A stretch of DNA of 64,000 nucleotides from the NCBI GenBank assembly GCA_963969595.1, contig OZ018409.1, forward strand, positions 43,723,282 to 43,787,281, given 5' to 3'. This document shows, in pieces, positions 46,806 through 59,583 of this stretch. Both the position numbers and the translations under genes were made by a program. This DNA comes from Neckera pumila. Taxonomy: Eukaryota; Streptophyta; Bryopsida; Hypnales; Neckeraceae. Position 1 is the stretch's first letter; every line of letters begins with the position of its first letter. The notes under the pieces are model-generated. The model was given only the letters and a program-made list of their open reading frames with translations. It ran no database searches and was not told the origin of the DNA.

Positions 46806-49489
46806 TTTGAAGATTTATCATGAACAATTGATTTCTCTATAAAAATAAAATCTTCACCCTTCCTTCTCACCAATTGTCAATTAATTAAGTCTATCATGAT
46901 GCCTACTAAAAAAAATCTTGATGGTAGATGTCCTTGGATTATTTTCAACATTTGCTTTTATTTCCATAACTTGGTTAGAAAACAAGGTATGCAATAATCA
47001 GGGTCAAGGTCCATTAAAATTCCTGAACCTTGAACCCTGATTATTTGACTACTTATATTTGGATTTTGAACTAGTGACAGTCATCGGACATCTTGACTTT
47101 AGGTGATCGACTATAGGGGAAAAACAAATCATTATGCAAAGTCAAATGTAATCTTGGAGTTCTTTTAGCTGCTCTAGAGTGATCATGAAATTAAGACTTC
47201 AATATGTCATTGAAATAGTTATTAATTTTTCTAAGTATAAAAACTAGTAGCAACAATTCCTTCTAATTTGCAGTATATATTCCACGTCTTTAGAGGGTCC
47301 TATTAAGAAGTATTCAACCTTCCTTGCTCCCTACTTATGTAAAGTGGCATACCACTTCCAAAGTCAAGGATGCTCAAGTGAGTCTAATGGGCTTCAAATC
47401 CAAACCATTCATTATAAGTAACCTGTTCAAAGATCAAAGTACCAATAACTGGCACGGACATTTCTAAATTGCATTTTATTATTAGGTTTTATAGGAAAAA
47501 AACTTTAAAAGATTATTAAATTATAATTAGTAATCCAATGATTTTTCCTTAAGAATCCTAGAGTGCTTAAAACCAACTCTAATTTTGTGCATTTAGATGA
47601 GTTGGATATTCCAAAAATGGCTTAGGCCTATTTTTCATAATCAATTGCAAAATTTTTACCCTTCCTAGATTAGACATTAGAAGAGATTTGAGGCCTCTAA
47701 GAGACTGCAAGTTATCCTGCATTCCTAGACTGTTGGAACGCAAAAAAGCTACTAGCTGATTTGGTCAAGAGAGTGCCATGTCATTTTTTTAAAAATAAAA
47801 AATTGGCCTAAATGATATTTGGGAGAGAATTTTTGTTTTATTTTTTATATTTTAAAAATTCTGATAGCTCATACCGGCTGTTTACAGATGTGGCCAGATT
47901 GAGGAACGGGCCTGAAACGGCCCTCCAGTGCCTTCAAATCTCCCCTAATGACTTACCCAAAACTACAAATATACAAAACAAAGCCTGGATAAATTAGAAA
48001 TAGTATTTTTATGAGTGAAATTTTCTTTTTAGATTTAGAAAGGCCTATACTAGGAGAAATCTGAGTTGCCAATCGTTTGGAGAGAAAAGTAACAAGCTGT
48101 ACGTTTGCCTTGTAGATGAAAACTCGGGTAGTATAATGGACAACACAACCAAAGATTGAAGAAAAGTAATTTTTGAGATAAAACTATGCTAGAAGCTCAA
48201 CGGGCAATTAGTTTGTCAAGATTCGTTTCAATTAAAAGATTTCTAGTCCATTTGGTTCAAAAAGAGGTAATTACAATCAAGTCTTCTTGTAAAAAGAGTA
48301 GAATAAAAATATGAGCTTGCACTCAATATTTGGGACCTATGTAGAAGTCACCATAAAGTTTGTAATTTTTTGAATTGTAGAAATCAATTTTTTAGAAAGT
48401 CAATTGCTTTAATTGATATTGAAAAATTCTTAGAAATTATTCAAGTTGCAGTAAAATTCTACTAAAAATTAGGATAGAATGTTTAGTCATAATAATGCGC
48501 CTTGACAATTTTCAAGGCATTCCAGCATTGATAATATTCATCCAATCAACCTCAACAATTCTCAACAGATTTAAATGAAGTTAAGGCATTGACCAGAGCG
48601 TCAAGAGCATATGACATCCAAACAAAGCCAAAAGTGGAGTCTTTTCTCACTTTGACAATCCTTTTTGACACTCCAAGCAAGTCAAAATTCTTTGAAAGCA
48701 TTACAAAAATTTCAGGCCTCAACAAGGCTGCTAAGTTTTGCCCCCACGTGGTGCAAATATGGAAAAAAAAAAAATTGAAAATTTGAAATGTGACATCGTC
48801 ACATTTCGACCACATCAGTGTTGTCAGTGCCACATCAGCGCCACATCAGATTAAATATATATATATATATATAAATCTTTTTTTTCAAAAAAAAAAAAAT
48901 CCGTAATTGCACCTCGCAGGTGTCAAAATCATGCACTCGCAATCTTGTTGAGGCTTGAAATTTTTTGTAATTAATAAGTTCCTTCATCTAGGATTTTATG
49001 GTTCTTCATTTTGACAATTCACAAGTTTTACATGTCCAAATAATCTGGGAAAAGAGAGACAAGAATCTTCCAAAACTAATTTGGGTCTTGTAAAGCCAAC
49101 AACGCAATCCATTTTTCATTTCCCACCAACTATTTTGAAAATATGGGGTCTAAGCAAGCATCATAGGAACTAATTGTAGGCGTTCCTACAAATCTCAAAT
49201 AACATGGCTAAGCTCAAGTACCAAAATGTGAACTTAACCTGAGTTCAAAATCAACCTATCAGCATTGTCTGGAGCCCCCCAAAGATTGATTGACTAGTAT
49301 ATTCTCCAACATCTTAGGTCATGCAAAGGGGGACTTGTTTCTAGTAGTAATTGTTCTAATGTATATATGAGGCAGTCCATTGATTTATCCTATTATATAT
49401 GGCAGTGCTTGCCACTTTAGGATACATTGTATGTCCCTTTTTACTTCAAAACATAATCTAAGATTGTTGCACTTGTCTTAACCCTTCGC
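46806..49489. other. AT-rich intergenic DNA, no gene seen
   Basis: No recognisable coding sequence. A (TA)n tract lies at 48853-48873, just after a repeated CCACATCAGxGxC phrase (48810-48850). Confidence 0.5.
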
Positions 49490-50217
49490 TTAACCTCTAA
49501 TGACCCAAGTGACCATTTTCTAGTCACTGCCCCTTTTTTTTAGTTGCAATAAAAATTATTTTTAGAAAGTAGACTACGTTACAAATCTAATGGCGGTAAT
49601 TTCATCAAATTCCAAATTAAACTCCACCTTGTAGAAATCTTTTAAGTTGAGTGGTGTGGTATAGTTCATGGCTCATGCATGTTTTTTGGTTCACTTTGGG
49701 CATGGACTCAAAAGTCAACCAACTAATGCGATTGTTGCCCACCCCCAAAAGGGCAAATCCAAGGAGCTCAAGGAAAAAACAAGTGTACCCATCCTTGTTT
49801 TTACAAACGCTACTCTCATTTCATTGATCACTAGAAATTACAAGCTCCACCAAAAATTGCAAAATGACCAACATATTGTGAAATTTTAGATGGACATTCA
49901 CAAACCTCTTATCTTTTACTAATTACAAAAAGGTCATCATTTCAAAATATTTTTACTAAGATATATTCCTTCAAACTGTGCTGCCTTGTCTTTCCATTAA
50001 TCCAACTTAATAAAACTTCAAACTTAAACATCTACTAAATTATGCAATCAAATACTATGAAATTTTTTGAGATGTTCACTCTCAATGTGAACTATTAGAT
50101 TCTATAGTTACATTTTAATCCAATCCAAGGAAAAATGAGTGAACAAATTACTCAAGTTCTTGGAAGTTTTGCCCACTTTGAAAGTGTAGCTCCCTTAGGT
50201 CATTACTTAGGGGTTAT
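49490..50217. mobile_element. TTAA-type element, diverged copy 5
   Basis: The left end TTAACCTCTAATGACCCAAG and the right end CTTAGGTCATTACTTAGGGGTTAT are inverted, allowing a 3-base gap. The flanks are TTAA and TTAT. At 728 bp it is shorter than the others and its interior is unrelated or strongly diverged. Confidence 0.55.
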
Positions 50218-52800
50218 ATTTCACATGAATAAGAGAAGAATGGGTGTTCAAAAGGTATGGCATTAGAAGGAAAGCTGAAACCTCTAGGGGCTATGAGTTT
50301 AAGAGTGGACTATGTCTATTTGACATTATTAATTATATTATTAAAACATTCATTTTATTATTAAAATACTCATTTAATTATTAAGATATTCATTTTGTTA
50401 CTAAAATATAATCTACTTATACAATAATGTCATTAGTATTCCATGTCATCTGCTACAAAGGAAAGTAGCATGATGGAGGGCTCAAATTTCTTGTGATGGT
50501 CTAATCATTGGCCTTGAAATTAAATAACTCTTATAGATCTTCGCATCCACAAGATAGATGCACCTTGGTCAAACTTGATTCTAACTTTCAAAATGTCCAT
50601 TTTTGGTTTGATTTAAACTTGGAAAATGAAGCCTATCAGATGTTATTGCATTTGGAAGCTTGGCCATGTGTCAAAATCCAAAGAACACTACTAATATTGT
50701 ATGACTTTCTTCTATGAAAGAATTTTAAATGTAAATTACAAATTATTTTTTCTCATTCTAAACTTCATTTTTGGCTAAAATTGCATGTTATTCTAATATA
50801 TGTGTTTCCATTGAAGAAAAAATATATAGGAATCACTTCAAAAAATCACAATATTTTATTTTTCAACCAAAAGTTGTAAAAAAAGCAATATGTATAGTAC
50901 ATAATATGGTACAATACGTGAAGACAAGTGTTTATTTTCACATAAAAACATCAAAATTTTATTAATCCATTATTTAGCTAAATTTAGCTTAATATTGACA
51001 ATTTGACTTGATGGTCACCGCTAGGGATGTTTTGGGTGTAAAAAAGAAAATGATGACTTGAAAATCTTTCCTACTATTCTTTGTGTCTACTTTTACCTCC
51101 ACGAGAAGTCTCAAATTAGGATATGTATTACAGTGTTTCAACCTTTAGATCTAGATTCCAAATCATTTTTATGAATAACACACTTTACATTAAGTAGTTA
51201 TAAAGTAGCTAACCATTCAATGGTGCCTTTGCAATAGGTTTGAAAACTATGCTATTGGAATGTTTCTGCATTTTTTAGAGACTTCTTCATGTTTACAATG
51301 ATGCAAAAATTGTAGCAATTTTTTTTTAGTGAGGCAAATCTAACATCAAACTAGACATTTCCAACAATATCGTACATTGCAAACATATATAGAATTTTTC
51401 ATACTTACATAAAAGAAGGTTATTTTAATATCAACTTATAAGGCCATAGGTATTAGTAGTAGTATTTTTTATTTTTTTTTTTTTTTTTAATTTTTTCTTT
51501 CTTGATACATATTTTTTTGCCCTAGTTCCAACCTAACTTTTGATTAGCAAGTATGATTTCTAATTGTAGATGTGCTTTCGCTTGATATCAGGGGTTTTTT
51601 TGGACTTCTAGTTTTAGTCTACTAGATTGCACTAGAAAAAAAATTGGCTTAATAATGGTAAGAAATTAGGAAGTTTTTTCACCAAAAAACTTTAAATTAA
51701 AAAAAAATCTTTGATGAAATCTTCAGATTGTGGATGAATACAAAATTATAAATATGTGATATTTCTATCAAATATGTCAATGAAAATTGAAATTTGCAGT
51801 ACCACTATAACATTTTATATTGCACTTCATAAAAAATGAAAAAAAATGCCTTGCTTGATATAAAAGTTGTGCTAAAATTGGAGCCCTGTATACTAAAGAT
51901 GTGGGAAATGAATCAAATAAGGAGGAAATAGTTGGAGGTATGAATATGCAACTAGTGTGGCCTTTTTGTGCGGGCAAAGAATTAATGAAGACAAAGGTTG
52001 AAGGTGCTTGCCATGTGTATGCACTTCAACATACTCATATTTGCTCATAAGAAACTTAAGAGGAGGGTAAAGATATAAAGTTCAAAAAACAAGTGGCATA
52101 CCAAACACCTTAGCAAAGACAAAACCTGATTGCAACTTTTTTATAAAGTACAATGGTTTTATGTTATTAATATAATTATACTAACTTATCAAAGTCAAAT
52201 TTTTGAGAATTAATTCAAACAATTTAAAACAAAACTATCATGCACTAATTTCTATAAAATAAATGAATTTGTAGTGATTTAATTTTTGTGCCTTTACTAA
52301 CAAACATGTAATTTTTAAATTGATATCTAGAGAGCCTACTTAAATTGGCAAGTCATTTTTGTTCATAACCATGTTTTTCATTGCCATTCCCAAGTCTATA
52401 GTAAAGGAAGGCCAGTCTGTAGGTTCAAATGAATTCTATACAGTAATTGCACTCACAAAAATCCCTCTCTTAGATAGGATAGAGTCTTTCTTCTCAAGGA
52501 TTAGATAGGAAACCCTATATGTACTACTATGTATCAATGGTGTATATTTCAAACTTTAAAAAATACTATAACTACACAATTTAGCCAAATAATCACAAAA
52601 TAGTCACGTGGCACAAATTAGGGTCTTCTACTTTATTATATATGTAGTTCAAATGTCACTTAATTGAAACAGACCATTAGTTTTAGCTCTTGGAAAAAGT
52701 GACAAGATGAAAATCACTTAAAATTTAGTAAACCTATGTTTCTACTTTCATTCATCTTATAAACCTATTAATACTTCTCAAATCTATTTAAGCACTATTT
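50218..52800. other. AT-rich intergenic DNA, no gene seen
   Basis: Low-complexity runs (T-rich at 51465-51500; TTATTA repeats at 50325-50400) and no supported gene. Confidence 0.5.
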
Positions 52801-52804
52801 CATC

Positions 52805-53340
52805 CAAAATTGCCACGGCCAAAACGAAAGAAAAGGTTATTTATTTTTATTTATTTTATTGATATAAAAGCTTTGAAATTTAGTAACTATCACACCGTCA
52901 TTCCAAACGCCACAAAACAAAGTCCGTCCACCCTTTCTTGCCAAGAGCTTTCCAATGGTACCAAGAATGCTACTAAAATCGAAGTAAAAGTAATTTTCTA
53001 ATTTTTTGATCCACAAATACTTCAAAAATCAATAACTTCCTCACCGTAGGTCAGAACGCCACAAAACCAAGCTTGTACATCCCTCCTCGTCGAGGGCTTT
53101 CCGACAGTACCAAGCATGCAACCAAAATCAAAGTAAAAGTATTTTTCTAATTTTTTGATTCAATAAAAACTTTGAAATTCAATAACTTCTGCACCGTAGG
53201 TTGGAACACCACAAAACCAAGCCCGTACATCCCTCCTTGCCAAGCCCTTTTCAATGGTACCAAACACGCAGCCGAGGGATGCACGGTCTAGGAAATTTCA
53301 ACATAACAAAACAAAACAAACAGCCAAACTTAAGGTATGG
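52805..53340. repeat. AAACA-tailed repeat, copy 2 (units ~147 bp)
   Basis: Three head-to-tail units each contain GAACGCCACAAAACCAAGC, a CCTxCTCGxCGAGGGCTTTCC block, TGGTACCAA and AATCAAAGTAAAAGTATTTTTC. The distance between equivalent points is about 147 bp. The array ends in AACAAAACAAAACAAACAGCC and TTAAGGTATGG, directly before the next TTAA-type element. Confidence 0.75.
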
Positions 53341-53343
53341 ATT

Positions 53344-54221
53344 TTAACCTTTAAAGGACCAAACGACGTTTTTTGGCAATATAGCGATTTTGGGCAGCTC
53401 ACTACAAATGGAAATTTTGTTTATTTTCTTTGAAATTTTCATGCAACATGTGCCCAAAGAGTAGCTTTAAGGCATAACAATTTTCATAACTTTTGACTAT
53501 ATGGGCAGCTCAATTTTTTTTTGAAAAATCACTTTTAAAAAAAATAAAAATCACTTTTTGATATTGTTTTTTGCTGATTTACATAACATGTAAAGCTTTT
53601 AATTATTCCATTTTGTTTTATTAGGTGAAAATTATGAGGTGTTCTAATTTGCGGGCAATTCTGGATTCCCTATTCCGAAATAAACGTTGGAGTCCTTTAT
53701 TTAACTCAAATTTTAATATTTTTTGAAAAAAATTAAACTGTAGGATGTAGATTATTTATTACAACATTACAACCATTGGGATGGACATTTTTCAATTCCA
53801 TAATTAAATTCTTAACAATTTAGTGTTTTGAATCATTCTTTACTTCTTTCTACAACCTATTTTTTTCCTATATGTTGTACAATTCCAAATAATCTGAAAA
53901 TTTTCAAGCATGTAGCCAGCTTGCTTTAAAGAATGAATCCAAAGAGTAACCACCATTTTGGTTATTTTTTCATTTAAATGTGACCTTGTGAAGTGCAGTT
54001 GCTTGATTTTTTGCAGGGCCAATTCAAATGCTAATATCTTGCAATCTTTGTGGTGGAAAATTCTGAAATTTTTTCTACATATTCTCAAACAAGCTTACTA
54101 CAAGATCCTACCATTACATGTGTCCACAAATGTTTTTTTTTAAAAATTTGGTACTTGTACTAGAAATGACAATTTTAGAGCATTTTTGATGAAAACATAG
54201 TCTCTAACCTTTAGGGGTTAA
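53344..54221. mobile_element. TTAA-bounded AT-rich element, copy 6
   Basis: The 878-bp element starts TTAACCTTTAAAGGACC and ends CTAACCTTTAGGGGTTAA. The interior matches the element at 6905-7795 through most of its length. TTAA is present at both ends. No coding capacity. Confidence 0.75.
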
Positions 54222-54615
54222 ATAGAAACTAGTGTGCCCTATGTTGTTGCCACTAGTGATCCCAGAACTGCTTTATGGAATTTAGTGCAACATGCTACCT
54301 AAGTTATTAGGATTTAGTGCAATATGCTACCTCCAAGACAAACAGGCATCAATTTTGGCTACCTTGAGAGTGAATAGTATTAAAAAAAAAAAAAAAGATA
54401 GGATTTGGCAAGTTTTAAAGGATTATTGGGAGTACTATAACATAAAATTATCAACATAGGTGCTAATTTCAATGTAGAGGAAGTTGCACATTGGCTATCA
54501 AATTCTATTATTTGTTGCACTCTTGACTAAAATCTAATTTTTTTAAGGATTTTTTTCCAATATACTTTTAGCTCTAGAAAATGTTAAGTAGCAATAGAGC
54601 AAAATTTAGCCGCTT
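54222..54615. other. AT-rich intergenic DNA
   Basis: An A-run at 54381-54395; the phrase GATTTAGTGCAAxATGCTACCT occurs twice (54278 and 54311). No gene. Confidence 0.5.
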
Positions 54616-54619
54616 TTGT

Positions 54620-55378
54620 GAATGCTGGTTGCTACATTCAAAATCATAGTAAAAATAATTTTCTAATTCATAATAAAACTTTGAAATTCAATATTTTTCA
54701 CTTTGTTATTCCAAACGCCACAAAACAAAGCGTGTCCACCCTTCTTTGCCAAGAACTTTCCAACAGTACCAAGCACGCGACCAAAATCAAAGTAAAAATA
54801 GTTTTCTAATTTTTTGGTTCATAAATACTTTGAAATTCAATAACTTCTACACCACAGGTCCAAACGCCACAAAACCAAGACCGTGCACCCCTCCTTGCCG
54901 AGAGCTTTTTGATGGTACCAAGCATGCCATTAGGGAATGCACGGTTTGGGAGATCTCAACGTAACAAAACAAACAAAACAAACAAACAGCTAAACTTAAG
55001 GTATGGACTAGTGTGGCCTGTGCCGTTGCCACAGCCAAAATCATAGTAAAAACTTTGAAATTCAGTATCATTCACACCATCATTCCAAACGCCACAAAAC
55101 AAAGTCCATCCACCCCTCCTCACCGAGAGCTTTCCGAAGGTACCAAAAACGTGACCAAAATCAAAGTAAAAGTATTTTTCTAATTTTTGGATCCAATAAA
55201 TACTTCAAAATTCAATAACTTCTTCTCCGTGGGTTCAAATGCCACGAAACTAAGCCCGTGCACTCCTCCTCGCCAAGGGCTTTCCGATGGTACCAAGCAC
55301 GCGGCTGGGAGACGCACAGGCCGGGAGATCTCAATGTAACAAAACAAACAAACAAATAAACAACCTATCTTAAGGTAT
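54620..55378. repeat. AAACA-tailed repeat, copy 3 (two elements head to tail)
   Basis: One array ends at about 55006 with AACAAACAGCTAAACTTAAGG and the next starts at once with ACTAGTGTGGCCTGTGCCGTTG, so the unit borders are ACTAGTGTG at the left and CTTAAGGTATGG at the right. Within each, units of the ~147-bp type recur. The second ends in AACAAATAAACAACCTATCT. Confidence 0.75.
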
Positions 55379-55767
55379 AGAATGGCAAACTCTTGATGAA
55401 AAAAGATTGCCTTTGTTTGGCAAAAAGTATAGGTCTATTTTCAAATGGTGCAATATGGCATAACGGCGCCAAAAAAAAGGCATATTGGAATGAATGAACA
55501 GACTTTTTGTTGGAGTAACCCTAAATCCTTGCTTGGAGGGGCCTCTTCGTGTAGAATTGTCAGTTGCGATTTGAATTCCACCTTTGCCTCGACGATTTCT
55601 GCAACGCTTGTTGCGCAATCCGAGCTCGTAGTGTTCGCCAAGCAAACATGGATGTGCATTGTGTGAAAGGCTTTCCAACAATCACTGATCTTCCTTTGCC
55701 CTTGCTAAGTTAGTTTTGAGAGAGATTCAATTGTGGTATCAAAGGTTTAGGGTTTAAGCGATCTTGG
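55379..55767 (+). promoter_or_regulatory. GEMIN2 upstream region
   Basis: The 390 bases before the GEMIN2 start contain a telo-box-like AGGTTTAGGGTTTAAG at 55743-55758, ten bases before the ATG. Telo-boxes are common in promoters and leaders of plant genes for RNA and translation functions. No clear TATA box is seen. An open frame at 55445-55666 is unrecognised. Confidence 0.45.
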
Positions 55768-57938
55768 ATGTCCGGTGAGAAAGAAATTGGTGCCGGCGAA
55801 GTGGAGATGGCGTCTCCGACGGATCCAGGAAGCAGCGCCAAGGTGGGTTTCAAGTACACTAGGGATGAGATGCTTGCAATCTACTGGGCTATGGGGGACA
55901 GCTATTACAATGGCGTCGCGGATGTGTGGGCTGTGTTGGAGCCCTTGAGTCAGGAGCTTTATGAGATGGACGTGGATCACGGAACGCAGAAACCCAGGCA
56001 CAAAACGATCGACAGGCGACAACGCGGGCGGAAGGCGACAACAACGACGACGAACGGGCGATCGAATAACAACAATAGTGGCTCTTCCGAAGGAAATTCT
56101 TACGAGGAGGAGTTGCTGCTGGAATTAGGGTTGGATCTGCCGAGTCAGTCTCCATCATCAGAGGGCGAGGTTTACGAGGACGACAGCGAAGAAGAGGTCG
56201 AGAGCTTCCAGCCGCTGGCGTTTGCGGTGGAAGGGGAGCCGGATTTCGAATCGGGAGAGCCTCAAGATGGGTGGGAGTATTTGCGACGAGTCAAGTAAGG
56301 GTGCCCTTCTTCGGATACAATGCTTATCGTTCTTGCATTGTGCTCTTTGCAAAATTAATTGTCTCGTTATTTTTTTGGTCTAAACTCGAATAATTTGGAA
56401 TTGCAGAATCGCATTCACTGGAATTTTGCTGTCACGTTTTAGGGTTTGCAGCCTGTACCCTACACCCTAAGGAGTTATAGTTTTCTTTCGTTTCATGAGC
56501 ATGATATTAAGTGTTGGATTGGAGTTTTATGAGTAGAGAGGTTTTCGGGGACTTGACCTGGGGTTTGCTGTGAACAACAGGTGGGAGTTTAAACGCTGTC
56601 CGAAGGTCGTCGTTGCCAAAGTTGATCCTAAAAACTTTGCTGAACAGACCCCGTACATGCCGGCTATAGCTTCGGTGTCAGCTTGCTCTCCTAATCTGCT
56701 CCCTTCGAAAGAGTGGGAAACAGAGTTTCTAGCGGACTTCTCAAATCTGCGCATGGTAAGCTCATGATCGTCAGGTACACGGAGCAATGATATTCTCTGT
56801 CTGGTATCTAGTTTGAAACGTTTCATTTGTCTCTTGTTTTTTATCTAGTTTTTCTCCGCTTGTCTGAAGGGTCCTTGTGTGTTTGCATTCGTAAGATTCA
56901 CGGGGTTTTGTTGTGATGCAGAAATATGCAGAACCAATACCAGAGGAGAGGAAATTTAATGGGCCTTTGCCATCAATTCATAATCAGGTCGGATGGGAGA
57001 CTTTCTGCTTTGGAAAGTCGACCAGCCTAGTGGAGGAGGAAACTGTAGACAATTCTGAGAGCACAGGTGAATTGATGGAGGAAGCCAACATATTCTCTGA
57101 AGATCAGCCTAAGCGCGTGGATAAAGTAATACTTGAAGGTGTGATGGACAACCCCGTACTTCCTAATCTGGACTCTGTAACTGATTTCCCGGCCTTGAAT
57201 GCAATTTCATCAGACGACGAGCTTCGTTCCAGTCATCAACCCGATTCGAAACCACGAAAGCACGCAACAGAGGTGTCACCTATGTTAATAAAAGCGCTAG
57301 TTAAAAACGCACCAAAGGACGATGTGAAGCGGAAACCCATTGATCTAGAAGGGCCCCATGCTCCCTTACTTGGTATTTTGATGCGATTGGATGAAGTGAA
57401 ACGTGCAGCTCTTCTGCGATACCACATTGCTTGGCTGGAGAGGGTGGATGGCCTGCCTGAAGGGCGGGCTCAGTGGCTATTTGCTCTCTCTGCCGTGGTT
57501 GATAAGCCTCTAGATGCCCAGACAATGGCAGCATACAGGACAGTTTTGAGAAGGTGCGCTTGTAACGTTGCATTGTTGGATTTGCATTCCATGCTTCTTT
57601 CTCTAAGTAAAGCGATCTCAATCTGAGATTATTGTGGTAGTTTGAATAGTGGTAGATTGAGTGTAGATGTGGAGTGTCACTCATCGTTTCAGAAGTATCA
57701 GCTCATGCAGCCTTTTTTCCATTTAATTTACATCTTTGTCAAGCTGCGGTTCACCTGTGATTTTTACTGGTTTCATTTTCATGTAGGGAGGTTCTAACTA
57801 GTGCTAGTTCATTTTCCCAGGTGTGCGTCCTTGAGGGCAAGCAAGACATCGGCGGAGAACGTCGAGTTATGCAGGTTGAACATGCTCATCGCAATTGCTG
57901 GGCGCTATTTTGGTCAAGCTGAGGATGCGTTGAGCTGA
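55768..57938 (+). CDS. GEMIN2: GEMIN2 (SIP1) homolog, snRNP assembly factor
   Basis: Four exons (55768-56294, 56581-56755, 56922-57553, 57821-57938) join with GT-AG sites and matching phases to 1452 bases, 483 residues. Gemin2 holds the Sm ring during spliceosomal snRNP assembly and in plants affects splicing of clock genes. Family blocks: FQPLAFAVEGEPDF with WEYLRRVKWEFKRCPKVVVAK across intron 1; NLLPSKEWETEFLADFSNLR before intron 2; and in the C-terminal helical domain VKRAALLRYHIAWLERVDG, LPEGRAQWLFALSAVVDKPLDA, YRTVLRRC and the final AENVELCRLNMLIAIAGRYFGQ. The N-terminus is acidic and low-complexity (NNN, EEE and DDSEEE runs), longer than in animals. The first exon ATG is supported by an upstream telo-box and lack of an earlier in-frame ATG. 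I see no lesion. Confidence 0.88.
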
Positions 57939-58502
57939 CTGCCGACTTCGGATGCTGGAACATTGCAGACATGTCAAAGTTCCACTGCTGGTGTGACGGG
58001 TTTTCAGGAGCTTTCTTAGAATAGTATGTAAATGATTACGGAGTACGGACCCTGTTTGATACGGACTTCTATTTTGGACCCTCACTGACGGACACATTAG
58101 CATGGTAATCTAAGAGGAATTCGTCATCCAGGTGATTACACGTGTACTGTTTCTTGCAGCTGTTAGCATCAGTGATTATATTTCAAAGAACATGTAATTT
58201 TCTCACATTAATGTAAACAACGTTACAATGCACCCTGTTAGTAGTAGACAGACGATATGATCCTGTTAGTTGTTTCACTGCAATTTTTTCGTCAGATTCT
58301 GAGAATAAGGACACCTTGGTTTTAGGTTAGCCGTTGCTCATTTTGATGCCGAAGCCGAAACATGCTGTAGTTATAAATTAAGAACCTCAGGTTGGAGGGC
58401 AATGATACATTGTTTCTAGTATAATTAGATTCTGAATTCATTTTTTGTCATCCAGGTGGCTGCATCGCGGGTTTGTGGGTGCATCACCTAAGAATTGAGG
58501 TT
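57939..58502. other. GEMIN2 3' flank
   Basis: Likely 3' untranslated region followed by spacer before the tRNA gene. No other gene. Confidence 0.5.
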
Positions 58503-58585
58503 GTTCATATGGCCGAGTTGGTCTAAGGCGCCAGATTAAGGTTCTGGTCCGAAAGGGCGTGGGTTCGAATCCCACTGTGAACATC
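58503..58585 (+). tRNA. tRNA-Leu (anticodon AAG)
   Basis: An 83-base type II tRNA. The acceptor stem GTTCATA pairs with TGTGAAC (one T-G pair), the D stem is GCC/GGC, the anticodon stem CCAGA/TCTGG encloses the loop TTAAGGT with anticodon AAG, an 11-base variable arm follows, and the T arm is GTGGG TTCGAAT CCCAC with discriminator A. The long variable arm and A discriminator agree with leucine. There is no intron. The internal B box GGTTCGAATCC is intact, and a TTTT terminator lies at 58602-58605. CCA is not encoded, as expected for a nuclear gene. Confidence 0.95.
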
Positions 58586-58589
58586 GCTG

Positions 58590-58985
58590 ACGCCCATACT
58601 TTTCCTTTTTTCAACTCAAAGTTATCACCTTTGCCGGTTTTCGAGCTAAAATTATGTATAGTTTTTTCCTCGAACACCAATTTTGTCGTTGGGTGCAACG
58701 TCATGTTTTTGTGTGGAACATCCGTCTCCTCTCTCTGAAATCTGCTCCTCTCTTCGGCACACAGAGAACCTCCTCAGATCGAATTCTCCTTCAGAGGAAG
58801 AACACAGAGAATGAAGCCGAATCTGCATCGACCATGCAATCTGAGCGATACAATCGAGATTTCCACACTCTGCGCACAAATCTGCACACAGGCTGGGTGA
58901 GAGAGAAATCACTTTTTCACCGTGGCCACTTGGCCAAGGTATCGCAATGCGCGTCGGTCGTTGAACTTTGATTGCTGGAGACAGA
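58590..58985. other. Spacer between tRNA-Leu and TRM61 upstream repeats
   Basis: Overlapping open frames on both strands (up to about 118 codons) are not recognisable and are probably chance. Confidence 0.4.
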
Positions 58986-59575
58986 AAAAGATGCCAAGAC
59001 AGCACCAAGTATGGATTCTTCTGTTGGAAGCATTTTCATTGCAGGGTTGCAGGGTTTAAGGTTTAGGGCGACCCCTTGACACTCTTGAACTGAATTGGCA
59101 TCGTGACAATTGCCACCTACACTTTCCTACCCACCAACCTGCAAACTGGATGAGGGTTGCTAGGTAGTGCCGCGATAAAAATCATGTGTTCGCAGTGATC
59201 GCAATTTGCCCGGGGTGCCGACCTTTTGTTGCTTAAGAGAAATAGATGCGGAAGCAATACTAAGTGTTGGAAACACTTTCCATGCAGGGTTTAGGGCTAT
59301 TTCCTTGGCGCTCTCGAACTGAATTGGCATCTTGAGAATTGCCCTCTACACTCTCCAACTCACAATCCTGCGCATTGCATTAGGGTTTCAGGGAATGCTG
59401 CGATGAAAATCATGTGCTCACGGTGATCGCAAGTTGCATGATTTGCCAACCTTTTTGTTGCTTTTTTGAGAGAAATAGATGCCGAAACATCACCAGGTGT
59501 GGACTCTTTTGCTGGAAGCATTTTCCTTCCAGATTCCAGATTTAGGGTTAGGGTTTTAGGGTTCCGGCATCGTCA
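58986..59575. repeat. ~240-bp tandem repeat upstream of TRM61 with telo-box-like motifs
   Basis: Two full units and part of a third begin near 58986, 59240 and 59470. Each has AGAAAxAGATGCxGxAxCA, then TGGAA(G)CA(C/T)TTTCxxTxCAGGGTTTAGGG, and the first two also GAACTGAATTGGCATC and AAAATCATGTGxTC. The third, partial unit ends in TTTAGGGTTAGGGTTTTAGG just before the TRM61 ATG, so the core promoter or leader was itself duplicated. Confidence 0.8.
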
Positions 59576-59583
59576 TACCAGCC

